From the NCBI GenBank assembly GCA_009363875.1, contig CM018683.1, forward strand, positions 39,826,804-39,890,803: DNA of 64,000 nt, in the 5' to 3' direction. The notes under the pieces are model-generated. The model was not told the DNA's origin. It did not search any database and worked only from the letters and a program-made list of their open reading frames with translations. Position 1 is the first letter of the stretch. Each line of letters begins with the position of its first letter. Made by a program: the position numbers and the translations under genes. The stretch comes from Mikania micrantha. Its lineage: Eukaryota > Streptophyta > Magnoliopsida > Asterales > Asteraceae. Positions 12,001 through 20,123 of the stretch are shown here, piece after piece.

Positions 12001-12073
12001 AAGATCGAACGGCAGGTGGCGGTTCGGGGAGACTCAACGCCGAAAAGGCGGGAGTCATCCCTTTTGGTACTAA
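9068..12073 (+). CDS. gag: Gag capsid-nucleocapsid protein of element B (1001 aa)
   Basis: The structural protein of the virus-like particle. Residues about 20-260 form the copia-type gag domain (UBN2/DUF4219-like, with YDNWKGRFETHL near the start and a WNSLV motif). A CCHC knuckle follows at about 393-406 (CYNCGEHGDFAREC). Residues about 480-590 are a long coiled coil rich in E, K and L, then comes a lysine/serine-rich stretch. Two more knuckles lie near the C-terminus at about 808-821 and 840-853 (CYRCGKQGHVIAEC, CFTCGGKGHISVNC). At 1001 residues it is about twice the length of a simple copia gag, as expected in SIRE-type elements. The ATG at 9068 is the first after the leader and follows an AG-rich TTCAG. 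It ends at TAA inside a TACTAAT motif. The frame is fully open. Confidence 0.93.
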   Translation: MSDMYAAMASQNTKLQSILISETEVGSTNKVPKLLDLADYDNWKGRFETHLNGTDTNLWERILSPYERPRVVGTDLYQLLERLDVDERKKYDSEKKAYWLLSQAISNQILHQFDEHKTAYSLWNALKARVEGNTNLKKMKATDIRKEFENFNIIGNETLDALITRYRHLLTEVRKYGIEYTEDEKIDCLADALPDKWNSLVLILRENLPGLTLVEFIQKLEEQEMKDKRKARRVNVTQDPSLYGGSVVTPPAASAKIQTAFVSRTSETTQSSSVPSSSSSHCPINEKKSESASPPIQLNTTNLGKVTVEAVKDHMSILSCVVTAYDEQVAGRIGNANLTFEDYAQIDEDEMELIDTQWALASVIRRINRYEKKTGKKFTFDRNTKFGFNPKSTQCYNCGEHGDFARECKNPKKQGNLNPFKPKEEYQKKKEKTEESTSKALVSQADEGYDWGVKYDDLMGAFMASLEEESSKGKEKIDEMTEVQSDLYEMIDRLKEMNSQLTSDLRECTEANKKLISKEKAFDKKIIDLSKENEDLKIKVLQNNYAVSVHLDSVQKLKVELAEAKAEAELNKAKLENYQNSAYVIDYFAALQNSRDSSGIGFHAVPPPSSFVPRPQLEPDLEVDPISLKKSGSDHESDFVDNDAPIIEDITDLEYSDDILRMIGHQKDKSVDKKNQVFQKSKSEIKNVGNSVTKDKSVSKSRLKVKTTSTVKPIVFVESLTTQKGESSKVFKKPEEVVKKINKKLVKVVDNVNQSGVGNKGTSKNFQKNVKTKVTDLKKKIQSPSIASKSLDSSKGCDEKSKKVSSRKCYRCGKQGHVIAECDMDNCNRFHIFTPRETRQCFTCGGKGHISVNCPNHKVKKKISSNDIRVIHSDRTPRRVKPSEDEMKILRKFDPECIWVKDEKFHKRRVFDNQQKGKKVLNRSSSSDDEFYDNFHHKDFSKQNSNSNSYWKSRYRSGDRFDLRNDEYLEDGSSSSSSRSNGRWRFGETQRRKGGSHPFWY

Positions 12074-12101
12074 TCAAATTTTGTTTTAATTTATTATGCA
12101 G
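12068..12101 (+). promoter_or_regulatory. Splice-acceptor-like gag-pol junction of element B
   Basis: The gag stop TAA is embedded in TACTAAT (12068-12074), a textbook plant branch-point sequence. A T-rich run leads to TGCAG ending at 12101, 28 nt from the branch A. Pol lies in another frame and its protease starts within the next bases. If a donor in the end of gag were used, the stop would be removed; GTAAAA at 11705 would keep the frame (397-nt intron), but donor use is not shown. Confidence 0.55.
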
Positions 12102-15100
12102 GATGCATTCACGGGCCATATCAACAGTCGATGGATTGTTGATAGTGGATGCTCCAGGCATATGACAGGAGAGTTAGTACTGTTGAGAGATTTCAAGGAG
12201 ATGAAAGGATGTTACGTTAACTTTGCAGGAGATAAGGGTGGTCAGATTACTGGATGTGGTAGTTTGACTAACGGTAAAGTTTCGTTTGATAATGTCAATT
12301 TCTGCAAGGAGTTAACTAACAATCTTTTAAGTGTATCACAGATATGTGATAAAGGTTATCAGGTGTTGTTTGATGACAAGAAATGCTATGTGCTCAAACA
12401 AGGTATTCAAATTCCTGATGACTGGATTCTGATGACTGCCGACAGGTATAAGGACTTATATGTGTTGGACATGGCTAAGGCGGAAACGGTAAATCAAGTT
12501 GAAACATGTCTAGTGTCGAAGGCCACAGAACAGGATACGTGGTCTTGGCATAGACGAATGGGTCACATACACATCAGAAAAATGAATTATCTTGTACATA
12601 ATCATTTGGGTGATGGTGTACATGTTAAACATTTTAGATTACCTGATGTGTGTGTTTATTGTAAAAAAGGAAAACAGAAAAGGAGGTCGCATAAGTCTAA
12701 AACTGTATTTTCTATTGATAAACCATTAGAACTCCTTCACATGGATCTGTTTGGACCGATTAATGTGAAGAGTATTGGTGGTGAATCTTATTGCTTTGTT
12801 GTGACCGATGATTTTTCTCGATTTTCATGGGTTTTATTTTTAAAGACTAAATCCGAAACTTATGAAAATTTTGTGTTGCTTGTGAACAGATTGGAGACTT
12901 TGTACAAGTTAAGGGTTAGGCGGGTTCGATCAGACAATGGGACAGAATTCAAGAATCAGAACATGGAAGCTTTTTGTGATTCTAAAGGGATTCAGCAGCA
13001 GTTTAGCGCACCGTATGAACCACAAATGAACGGTGTAGCTGAGAGGAAAAATCGTACTTTGATAGAATCTGCTAGAACGATGCTTGCTGATTCGAAGTTG
13101 CCCATTACATTCTGGAGTGAAGCCGTAGCGACCGCCTGTTTTACCCTTAATAGAGTGCTGATAGTCAAAAGACATAAAAAGACTTGTTATGAACTTCTTC
13201 AGAATCGGAAACCAAATTTGGAACACCTGGAACCCTTTGGAGCTCCTTGTACAATGCTCAAGAAAGATGCTAAATTCAACTCTAAGGTTGAAGAAGGTTT
13301 CTTTCTGGGTTATAGCCTACCAAACAAACGTGTGTTTAACAAACGCACGGGTGTTGTGGAACTCTGGTATAATGTGGATGTTCAACGACATACACATATA
13401 CCGGAAGGCAAAGGTCCAAATTGGTTATTCGATTATGATAAACTTTTCGAGTCTTTTAACTTGTCTCCTACTGTTACTGATGATGAAATTTCTTTGCAGA
13501 TGTTATATGACTTACCAAATTCTGAAGATCAAGAAGTTTCTCATCAAGTTGAAGATAATTCTCCAACTGAGGAAGGCATTACTGAAGCAGTTAATGATGA
13601 CTGGTCATCGGAGGATGATCAAGAAATTTTTGAAGATGCAATTTCTCAAGATCAAAATGAAGAACAAGATATCACAAATCTTGATCATGGAGTAGGAGTA
13701 CCGCAAGTGCCAGTGTCTAGAGTCCATGTGAATCACCCTGTGAAGCAGATTATTGGAGATCCGTCTGTTGGAGTACAGACGAGAAGGCAAGTTACAAACG
13801 TGGAGAGTTTGTACGTTGAGCTGGAGCGAAATCATGGGATTCAAGAGTTATGGATGCATTCTGCATTCGTTTCTCAGATTGAACCTAAATCTGTAACTGA
13901 AGCCCTGCGTGAGCCTGCCTGGGTGGAGGCCATGCAAGAGGAGCTTAATCAGTTTCAGAAACTTGGAGTATGGCATTTGGTAGATTTACCAAAAGGTGAA
14001 AAGAAGATTGGCACCAGGTGGGTGTTGAAGTGCAAGCGAGACGATAGAGGCGTGATTGTTCGAAACAAGGCTCGTTTGGTTGTCCAAGGGTTCAGACAAA
14101 TTGAAGGAATTGATTATGACGAGGTTTTTGCACCTGTGGCGCGGCTTGAAGCGATTAGATTATTTCTATCTTTTGCTGCCCACAAGAAGTTCAAAGTATA
14201 CCAGTTGGATGTCAAGTCTGCATTCCTTTATGGATCATTGAAGGAGACAGTGTATGTTTGTCAGCCACCGGGCTTTGAGGATCCTATCCACCGGGATCAG
14301 GTCTATATCCTCGACAAAGCACTGTACGGTCTTCATCAAGCTCCTCGAGCTTGGTATGAGACCCTCTCGACTCATCTTATTGAACACGGGTTCAATAGGG
14401 GTCAGATAGACAAAACTCTGTTTTATCGGGAAAAGGGCAAGGACATTCTTCTTGTTCAGATCTATGTGGATGACATCATCTTTGGATCTACCGATGAGCA
14501 GATGTGTTTAGAATTTAAGCAGGTTATGATTGAGAAGTTTGAGATGAGTGCTATGTCTGACATTAAGTTCTTTTTGGGTTTACAAGTTGATCAGTCTGAT
14601 GATGGTATTTTTATCCATCAGACCAAATACATTCAAGATGTGCTAAAACGGTTTAGCATGCTTGATTGTAAACCCATTTCCACGCCCATCCAGCCCAATC
14701 ACGGGATTGAGCCGGATATTAAGGGGGAGATAATTGATGCTACATTATATCGTGGAATGATTGGGAGCTTAATGTATTTGACTGCATCTCGACCAGATAT
14801 TGTATTTGCTACAAGTATCTGTGCTCGCTATCAATCAAAACCAAAGGTTTCTCATCTGATTGCAGTCAAGAGGATTTTACGTTATCTGAAGGGTACTCCA
14901 GACACCGGTCTGTGGTATCCTAAGGATGATAATTACTCCTTTCATGCTTACAGTGATTCAGACTATGGAGGATGTAAGACTGACTCCAAATCAACTACTG
15001 GAGGTGCTCAATTTTTGGGGGAGAGGTTAGTCTCATGGCAGTGTAAGAAACAGACTTCTGTTGCTACATCTACATGTGAAGCTGAATATGTAGCAGCTGC

Positions 15101-15383
15101 CAGTTGTTGTTCCCAAGTTTTGTGGATACAACAACAGATGCGAGACTATGGACTTAATTTCCTAACTACCCCGATTCATGTCGACAATGAGGCTGCGATT
15201 GCGATTACCAAAAATCCAGTGTATCATTCACGTTCAAAACATATTGATATTCGGTTTCATTTCATACGAGACTGTTATGAAAAGAAACTGATTGATGTTG
15301 TGAAGATACACACAAACGAGCAAAGGGCATACCTTCTCACAAAGCCTTTGATAAACAACGTTTTGAGTACTTACTCAAATTAA
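12096..15383 (+). CDS. pol: Pol polyprotein of element B (PR-IN-RT-RNase H), frameshift at the tail
   Basis: A 1095-codon frame encodes the enzymes in Ty1/copia order. Protease has DSG at residues 16-18. Integrase has an HHCC zinc part at about 151-188 and catalytic D, D, E near 215, 278 and 315 (HMDLFGP, RSDNGTEF, NGVAERK). RT has YQLDVKSAFLYG near 703 and YVDDIIFGST near 789. RNase H has SDSDYGG near 953 and CEAEY near 993. All these key residues are present. In the last 20 codons homology jumps to the +1 frame and continues to a stop at 15431-15433, so one base was lost near 15340. The frame is +1 relative to gag; expression must use splicing, frameshifting or re-initiation. The first ATG at 12096 lies within the acceptor-like element. 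Confidence 0.93.
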   Translation: MQDAFTGHINSRWIVDSGCSRHMTGELVLLRDFKEMKGCYVNFAGDKGGQITGCGSLTNGKVSFDNVNFCKELTNNLLSVSQICDKGYQVLFDDKKCYVLKQGIQIPDDWILMTADRYKDLYVLDMAKAETVNQVETCLVSKATEQDTWSWHRRMGHIHIRKMNYLVHNHLGDGVHVKHFRLPDVCVYCKKGKQKRRSHKSKTVFSIDKPLELLHMDLFGPINVKSIGGESYCFVVTDDFSRFSWVLFLKTKSETYENFVLLVNRLETLYKLRVRRVRSDNGTEFKNQNMEAFCDSKGIQQQFSAPYEPQMNGVAERKNRTLIESARTMLADSKLPITFWSEAVATACFTLNRVLIVKRHKKTCYELLQNRKPNLEHLEPFGAPCTMLKKDAKFNSKVEEGFFLGYSLPNKRVFNKRTGVVELWYNVDVQRHTHIPEGKGPNWLFDYDKLFESFNLSPTVTDDEISLQMLYDLPNSEDQEVSHQVEDNSPTEEGITEAVNDDWSSEDDQEIFEDAISQDQNEEQDITNLDHGVGVPQVPVSRVHVNHPVKQIIGDPSVGVQTRRQVTNVESLYVELERNHGIQELWMHSAFVSQIEPKSVTEALREPAWVEAMQEELNQFQKLGVWHLVDLPKGEKKIGTRWVLKCKRDDRGVIVRNKARLVVQGFRQIEGIDYDEVFAPVARLEAIRLFLSFAAHKKFKVYQLDVKSAFLYGSLKETVYVCQPPGFEDPIHRDQVYILDKALYGLHQAPRAWYETLSTHLIEHGFNRGQIDKTLFYREKGKDILLVQIYVDDIIFGSTDEQMCLEFKQVMIEKFEMSAMSDIKFFLGLQVDQSDDGIFIHQTKYIQDVLKRFSMLDCKPISTPIQPNHGIEPDIKGEIIDATLYRGMIGSLMYLTASRPDIVFATSICARYQSKPKVSHLIAVKRILRYLKGTPDTGLWYPKDDNYSFHAYSDSDYGGCKTDSKSTTGGAQFLGERLVSWQCKKQTSVATSTCEAEYVAAASCCSQVLWIQQQMRDYGLNFLTTPIHVDNEAAIAITKNPVYHSRSKHIDIRFHFIRDCYEKKLIDVVKIHTNEQRAYLLTKPLINNVLSTYSN

Positions 15384-15659
15384 ATGAAATCAGGGTTATG
15401 GGCGAGGTAATCAAGACTCAAATTCCTTCATAATCAAATTTATTGAAATAACATCAGATTTTTAATTTTTTCTTGTTTTTGTGTTTTTGATTTTTTAATG
15501 TTTTAGTATTTTCTAAAACTATTCTCCCCCTAAAAACTAAAACACAAAAAAACGAATAAAAATCTGATGTTAAATTGATAATGTTTGATTATTTGTTTGA
15601 CTTTGGAACAATTAAATATGAATTTTGTCTTGGATTTTAAAAGAAAAATCATGTTTTGA
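15384..15659. other. Proximal pol-ORF3 spacer with an antisense polypurine-like tract
   Basis: T-rich non-coding sequence holding TCTCCCCCTAAAAA at 15523-15536, the reverse complement of a Sirevirus-type polypurine tract and a near match to the complement of the element's own tract at 20124-20134. No gene seen. Confidence 0.6.
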
Positions 15660-16570
15660 GAAGGTTCGTTGAATAGTTCGTTAGTAAGGTTCGCTGATAT
15701 AGTTCGTTGGTAAGGTTCGTTGAATAGTTCGTTAGTAAGGTTCGCTGATATAGTTCGTTGGTAAGGTTTGTTGAATAGTTCGTTGGTAAGATTCACTGAG
15801 ATGGTTCGTTGATAAGGTTCGTGATGATAGTTCGTGAGTTAGGGTTCGTGGAGATAGTTCGCAAGATGGTTCGTCAAGATGGTTCGCTGGAAAGGTTCAT
15901 GACATACAAATACAGGGTTCGTGAAAATAGTTCGTCACTTTCATATTGATCACAGACGACGAACCCTTGAAGGATTTTTTTCGATTTTCGATTTTGGACC
16001 TCCCAGAGTTTTTGATTGTTACCAATAGATTCAGAATCATTTCGTGAACATTTCTAGGTAGAAATTTTGAGATTTGACCGAGTAATTTGAGAGATCTGAG
16101 AGTTTTTAGATTTTTTAATTTTGGATCTGTAATTTGAATTTAATATGGTTAAAATCTAAAAATTGGATAAACCATCTTTATTAAAGTTGTTCATCGATAA
16201 GTTTCGAACCTAGGTGTATGAGTTGTTTTACATCAGATTAAATTTTTTATTCAAGTGTTGAATCTGGGATGATGAACAGGTTCGTTGAACGAACCTTAGG
16301 TTCGCCGAACCTTGAGGGTTCGTTGGATTTGTATAGGTTCGTGGCGAACCTTTGATTTTTGAAAAGCAACGAATCTTTTGGTCAAGGTTCGTTTGACTAA
16401 CAAGGTTCGTTCATTTAAAAGGTTCGTTCAGTATAAGGTTCGGTCATTGTAGGGTTCGTCTAGATGTAGGGTTCGTCTAGCAGTAAGGTTCGTCTAAGAA
16501 GGATAGGTTCGCAGTTTTTTACTTAGAAATTTTTTTTCTTATTTTGTTAATTTTACTTAATTTTTTGTTT
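15660..16570 (+). repeat. Element B spacer: two GGTTCG/AGTTCG clusters with a 51-bp tandem repeat
   Basis: Cluster 1 (15660-15960) has GGTTCG and AGTTCG every 12-14 nt, including about 2.5 copies of a 51-bp unit starting at 15661, 15712 and 15763. About 315 nt of motif-poor sequence follows, then cluster 2 (16276-16510), which opens with the same inverted pair as the leader array (AGGTTCGTT..ACGAACCT). No gene is present; apparent minus-strand ORFs here are translations of the repeat. Confidence 0.85.
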
Positions 16571-16598
16571 CTAATTTCTTTTATTTCTATTTGTAGAA
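16571..16598 (+). promoter_or_regulatory. Splice-acceptor-like site directly before ORF3 of element B
   Basis: CTAAT (16571-16575) is followed by a nearly pure pyrimidine run and TTTGTAG ending at 16596, 22 nt from the branch A; the ATG is two bases later. It fits the plant 3' splice site consensus well and suggests ORF3 is made from a spliced subgenomic RNA. Confidence 0.6.
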
Positions 16599-18902
16599 AT
16601 GGCGAACTTAGTTTTCGGAGACAAACACAATATTTGTGCACACTTGGATCCTACAACCAAGAATGGTCAAGAATTCAGACCGATGATCGAGTTTCTCAGA
16701 AGATCAAGGGTTTATCATGCTATCTCAAGTTCAGTTCAGATATATAGATCTCATATTCAGAGCTTTTGGGGATCAGCTCGGATAATTTCTGTTGATGATG
16801 TATATACTATAGATGCGAATGTGCTTGGACAAGCAATTCGTATAACTGAGGCTGATATTAGGAGGGTATTACATCTTGGTGGTGAACCAGATGGTGTAAC
16901 TCTTATCCCTGAGAGTTGCATCAAAGGTTGTTTTTTACGCATTAGATATTTTGGAGCTTACAACTCCATATCAGTCAAGAAGGGAAAGCTACCTCTGCAA
17001 TACAAGTTTCTAGCACATGTGTTGTTGCATTGCCTTAGCATGAGGAAAGGCACATTTGATGAGTTAAGAGATTTGATGCGATCTGCCATGGTTGCTCTTA
17101 TATTGAACAAACCGTTCAATTTCTCAGGCATGATCTTTAGGTATATGTGTGACAACATCACAAAGGCTAAGGATAGGTTTTACATGTATCCTAGATTTGT
17201 GCAAATGTTGATTGATGAGAGGTTTCCTGAAGGTCAATTACCCAGGGAAGTTGGAGATTTATTGAAGATTAAACACATGACGGATTCCAGTTTGGGTCAA
17301 GTCAGAGTATATCAAAGGACTGGGGATGCTGTACAAGAGAAAGATTTGATTGCTCATTGTGCCAGGGCAAATTATGTTGCTCCTGAGGGTGATTCATGGA
17401 GACATGATGATTCAGAATCAGATACTGAAGATGTTGCAACTGATGATCATCAATCACCACCTCCACCTCCTCCAAGGCAACAACCAAAGAAGAAGACTAC
17501 TGGTCAATCTTCTCAATCTACTTCTCAAGTCAAATCATCACAAGAACAAAGTTCTCAAGAACCTCTGGAAGTTGATGTATCTGGGATGCAGACAGAGACT
17601 GTTGCTGTTGATGATGATCAAAGTGAATCTTCTGACACAGAGTCAGAATATGAGATGCTTCAGGAAGGAAATCAGATGGTGAAGAGACGGAAAAGAAAAT
17701 TTGTTGAAAAGGATGCTGAGGAGAAGGAAGAGAAAGAAGATCCTATTTTTGTACCAGATGAACTTGAATCTTCTAAACCAAAGAAGATTAAAAGAATGGC
17801 CAAGAGAGGGCCTTATGAGAAGATAAAGACAAAGACTGATAAGACCATTGTGTCTTCACCTGTGATTGTCTCTTCAGTTCCTGCTTTTGTTTCTCCTGTT
17901 GTTACTTCAGTTTCTGTGACTACTACTCATGTGTCTACTGTACAAACTCCTGAGTTTGTACAGGTAGCTTCTTTCACATCTTCTTTTGTAGAGGCCACTA
18001 CTGTATCTACTTCAGTGCCAGAGACTTCTATTCCTCAGGATTCAATTCCTAGAGATGACTTATTTTCAGGGTTTGATGATCTGGGTGATATTAATTTTAC
18101 TGTGAATTATGATGATACAGATCTTAAAAGAAGATTGTCCATGCTTTCAAAGGAATTTGAAGAATACAAGAAAGAAAAAGAAAAGTTTGTTGCTGATAAA
18201 CCATCTTCTTCTAGTTCTGGGCTAAATGAGTTAAAAACTCAAATGGATTTGATGATGAAGTGGAAAGAAGAAGAGGTTGCTGAGAAGAAAGTGATGAAAG
18301 ATAAAATTTCTGAGTTGGAGTTTTTGGTCAAGCTACAGTTTGAAGATATTATTGATCTGAAGAATGAAAACACTGATTTAAGATTCAAGATCAAAGAGTT
18401 GGAATCAAAAGTTATAAAGTCTGAAGCATCTAGCTCAAAAGTTGATCAAGTAATTGTTGATATTGATGCAGAAGAGGAAAAGGTTGTGAAGGACGAGAAG
18501 GTAGAAGAAGAAGAGGATGAAGAAGAGGTTGATTATGGAGATACTGATGTTGATGAACATCCAGATGATTTTGATTATCATGGTGATGATGAGACTGGTG
18601 GTGATGGTGATAGTGGTGTTAATAGTGGTGCTGGTGGTTTGAATGCAATTACTGGAGCTATCATTGTTTATACTCCTCCAAAGATTTCTATTGATGCTGT
18701 TCCAGTTTCTTCTGTAGCTTCAGATAGAGCTAAGGATTGTATGACTGTTGAATTTGAAGATTTGGACTTAATAGAATATCCTAAAGAGATTCTTGATTAC
18801 TCTCTGCCTACTTTTCTTGATTTATTTAAAATGCATTCTGATATAGATTTGCAGAGAAACATTGTTGAAATTCAAGTGAATCAAGAAATAGAAGAAGGAT
18901 AA
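16599..18902 (+). CDS. Element B ORF3 (env-like), N-terminal 767 codons
   Basis: A long ORF of unknown role, characteristic of SIRE-type elements. Residues 1-210 are a globular domain (ICAHLD, FLRRSR, then FWGSAR near residue 60) shared with element E ORF3. Residues 270-480 are P/S/T-rich and low in complexity with a basic patch RRKRK near 365. Residues 504-615 predict a coiled coil (KRRLSMLSKEFEEYKKEK). Residues 620-690 are strongly acidic, followed by a G/D-rich run. No signal peptide, membrane span or glycoprotein pattern is seen. A TAA at 18900 ends the frame, but the same frame stays open to 20114. Because the element is very young the stop is either a recent mutation or a real boundary. 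Confidence 0.8.
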   Translation: MANLVFGDKHNICAHLDPTTKNGQEFRPMIEFLRRSRVYHAISSSVQIYRSHIQSFWGSARIISVDDVYTIDANVLGQAIRITEADIRRVLHLGGEPDGVTLIPESCIKGCFLRIRYFGAYNSISVKKGKLPLQYKFLAHVLLHCLSMRKGTFDELRDLMRSAMVALILNKPFNFSGMIFRYMCDNITKAKDRFYMYPRFVQMLIDERFPEGQLPREVGDLLKIKHMTDSSLGQVRVYQRTGDAVQEKDLIAHCARANYVAPEGDSWRHDDSESDTEDVATDDHQSPPPPPPRQQPKKKTTGQSSQSTSQVKSSQEQSSQEPLEVDVSGMQTETVAVDDDQSESSDTESEYEMLQEGNQMVKRRKRKFVEKDAEEKEEKEDPIFVPDELESSKPKKIKRMAKRGPYEKIKTKTDKTIVSSPVIVSSVPAFVSPVVTSVSVTTTHVSTVQTPEFVQVASFTSSFVEATTVSTSVPETSIPQDSIPRDDLFSGFDDLGDINFTVNYDDTDLKRRLSMLSKEFEEYKKEKEKFVADKPSSSSSGLNELKTQMDLMMKWKEEEVAEKKVMKDKISELEFLVKLQFEDIIDLKNENTDLRFKIKELESKVIKSEASSSKVDQVIVDIDAEEEKVVKDEKVEEEEDEEEVDYGDTDVDEHPDDFDYHGDDETGGDGDSGVNSGAGGLNAITGAIIVYTPPKISIDAVPVSSVASDRAKDCMTVEFEDLDLIEYPKEILDYSLPTFLDLFKMHSDIDLQRNIVEIQVNQEIEEG

Positions 18903-20114
18903 ATTATTGGAGATTATTCTGTTCAAGATTTTCAAGAGTTTATAGAAGATGATGATGATTTGATTTTTGATTTTGAACAAGATGAAGATGATGATGTTTC
19001 TGATTATGATAAAGATATTATTGATGAAGAGTTGCTGAATTTGAATACTTTAAAGAAAATTTTTGAAGTTGGAAGTATGTCAAGCACAACTTTGAATCCA
19101 GTTAAAGTAAAGACAAACATGGATTTATGGAATGAGGTTCAAGATGAAACAAAATATATCATTGATCACTTGCATTCTTTCAAGATTATGAGGGAAGTGT
19201 ATGAAGATAAAGATCCAGACAACCTAACTAAACAATCTACAAAGTTTAAGATTGGATCTAAATCCAAGATGATTGGAAGGATTATTAGTTATGGTTATTT
19301 TCATTACATTCCTGGAAGTTTGTCTGATAAGGGTTGTTATGTAGTAAAACGGGTTGATGGATGTCAATACTTTGGAAAGGCTACTGATTTGATGAGTCTA
19401 CCAGCGTTTGAATGTAAAAATCTTTCAAGATTAAGAATGATAAAGCCTATTCAGACTCGACATAATGAAATTTTTGAAAATTTGTTAAAGAAAGAAGGTC
19501 GTTTTGGATGGAGTTTGTTATCTCCCCAGTTCAGGGAAAGATTCAAAGATTATGTGAAGCCCAAAGTTTATAAAAGACCAAGACTCAGAAAAGTTGAACA
19601 AGATTGGAATCCATATTTCAAGTTTTGGTTTTATGATGAAAGAACTTCAGAAGGCATTATTGTGTTGAAACAGGAAGAAAACTGGAGGGTGATACGAATG
19701 CTTGATCCTATATGGATTGTGAATTGTTCGAGAGATGATATTATTTTGTTGAATTCATCTCAGATATATGCTGAAGATGGATATCATGATGTGGGAGTAA
19801 GTTTTAAAGACATGGCAATTCAATATCAAACCATTGCACAAATGTGTTTTACTTTGGGAATACATTCTGGTTGCAATTGGAATGATGTGAATTATCTTTA
19901 TACTGAGTTGATGCAAGTGCAAAAGGAGAGAGATGCTAGAGATTATAGATTGGAAGCAGAAAGACTTGCAAAGATACCACGTTCGGTGGTGATACGAGCG
20001 GTGGATAATGTGGTTGCTGAAGTTGGTGAATCGAGTGGATTAAAAGACAAAGTTGAAGAAACCATTGAAGATAAAGTTGAAGAAATAACTGAAGTCAAAG
20101 ATTGTAGATTTTGA
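18903..20114 (+). CDS. Element B ORF3, C-terminal extension in the same frame
   Basis: Directly after the TAA at 18900-18902 the frame continues open for 403 codons to TGA at 20112-20114. The first 40 residues are acidic, then comes a compact aromatic- and basic-rich domain (GYFHYIPGS, RFGWSLLSPQFRERF, WNPYFKFWFYDE) and a helical, charged tail ending VEEITEVKD. Frame conservation over 1.2 kb argues that it was translated with the N-terminal part until recently, as one protein of about 1,171 residues. It lies just before the polypurine tract. I do not recognise a domain of known function. Confidence 0.65.
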   Translation: MIGDYSVQDFQEFIEDDDDLIFDFEQDEDDDVSDYDKDIIDEELLNLNTLKKIFEVGSMSSTTLNPVKVKTNMDLWNEVQDETKYIIDHLHSFKIMREVYEDKDPDNLTKQSTKFKIGSKSKMIGRIISYGYFHYIPGSLSDKGCYVVKRVDGCQYFGKATDLMSLPAFECKNLSRLRMIKPIQTRHNEIFENLLKKEGRFGWSLLSPQFRERFKDYVKPKVYKRPRLRKVEQDWNPYFKFWFYDERTSEGIIVLKQEENWRVIRMLDPIWIVNCSRDDIILLNSSQIYAEDGYHDVGVSFKDMAIQYQTIAQMCFTLGIHSGCNWNDVNYLYTELMQVQKERDARDYRLEAERLAKIPRSVVIRAVDNVVAEVGESSGLKDKVEETIEDKVEEITEVKDCRF

Positions 20115-20123
20115 TAGCAAACA

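Noticed and set aside
12016..12101. CAG-GTGGCG at 12015/12016 as donor for an 86-nt gag-pol intron in element B
   Set aside because: Joining there puts pol out of frame. GTAAAA at 11817 also fails the frame test; only weaker donors such as 11705 keep it.
15530..15796. Minus-strand ORF with a repeated Leu-Thr-Asn-Glu-Leu-Phe-Asn unit
   Set aside because: It is the translation of the 51-bp GGTTCG repeat; no independent coding evidence.
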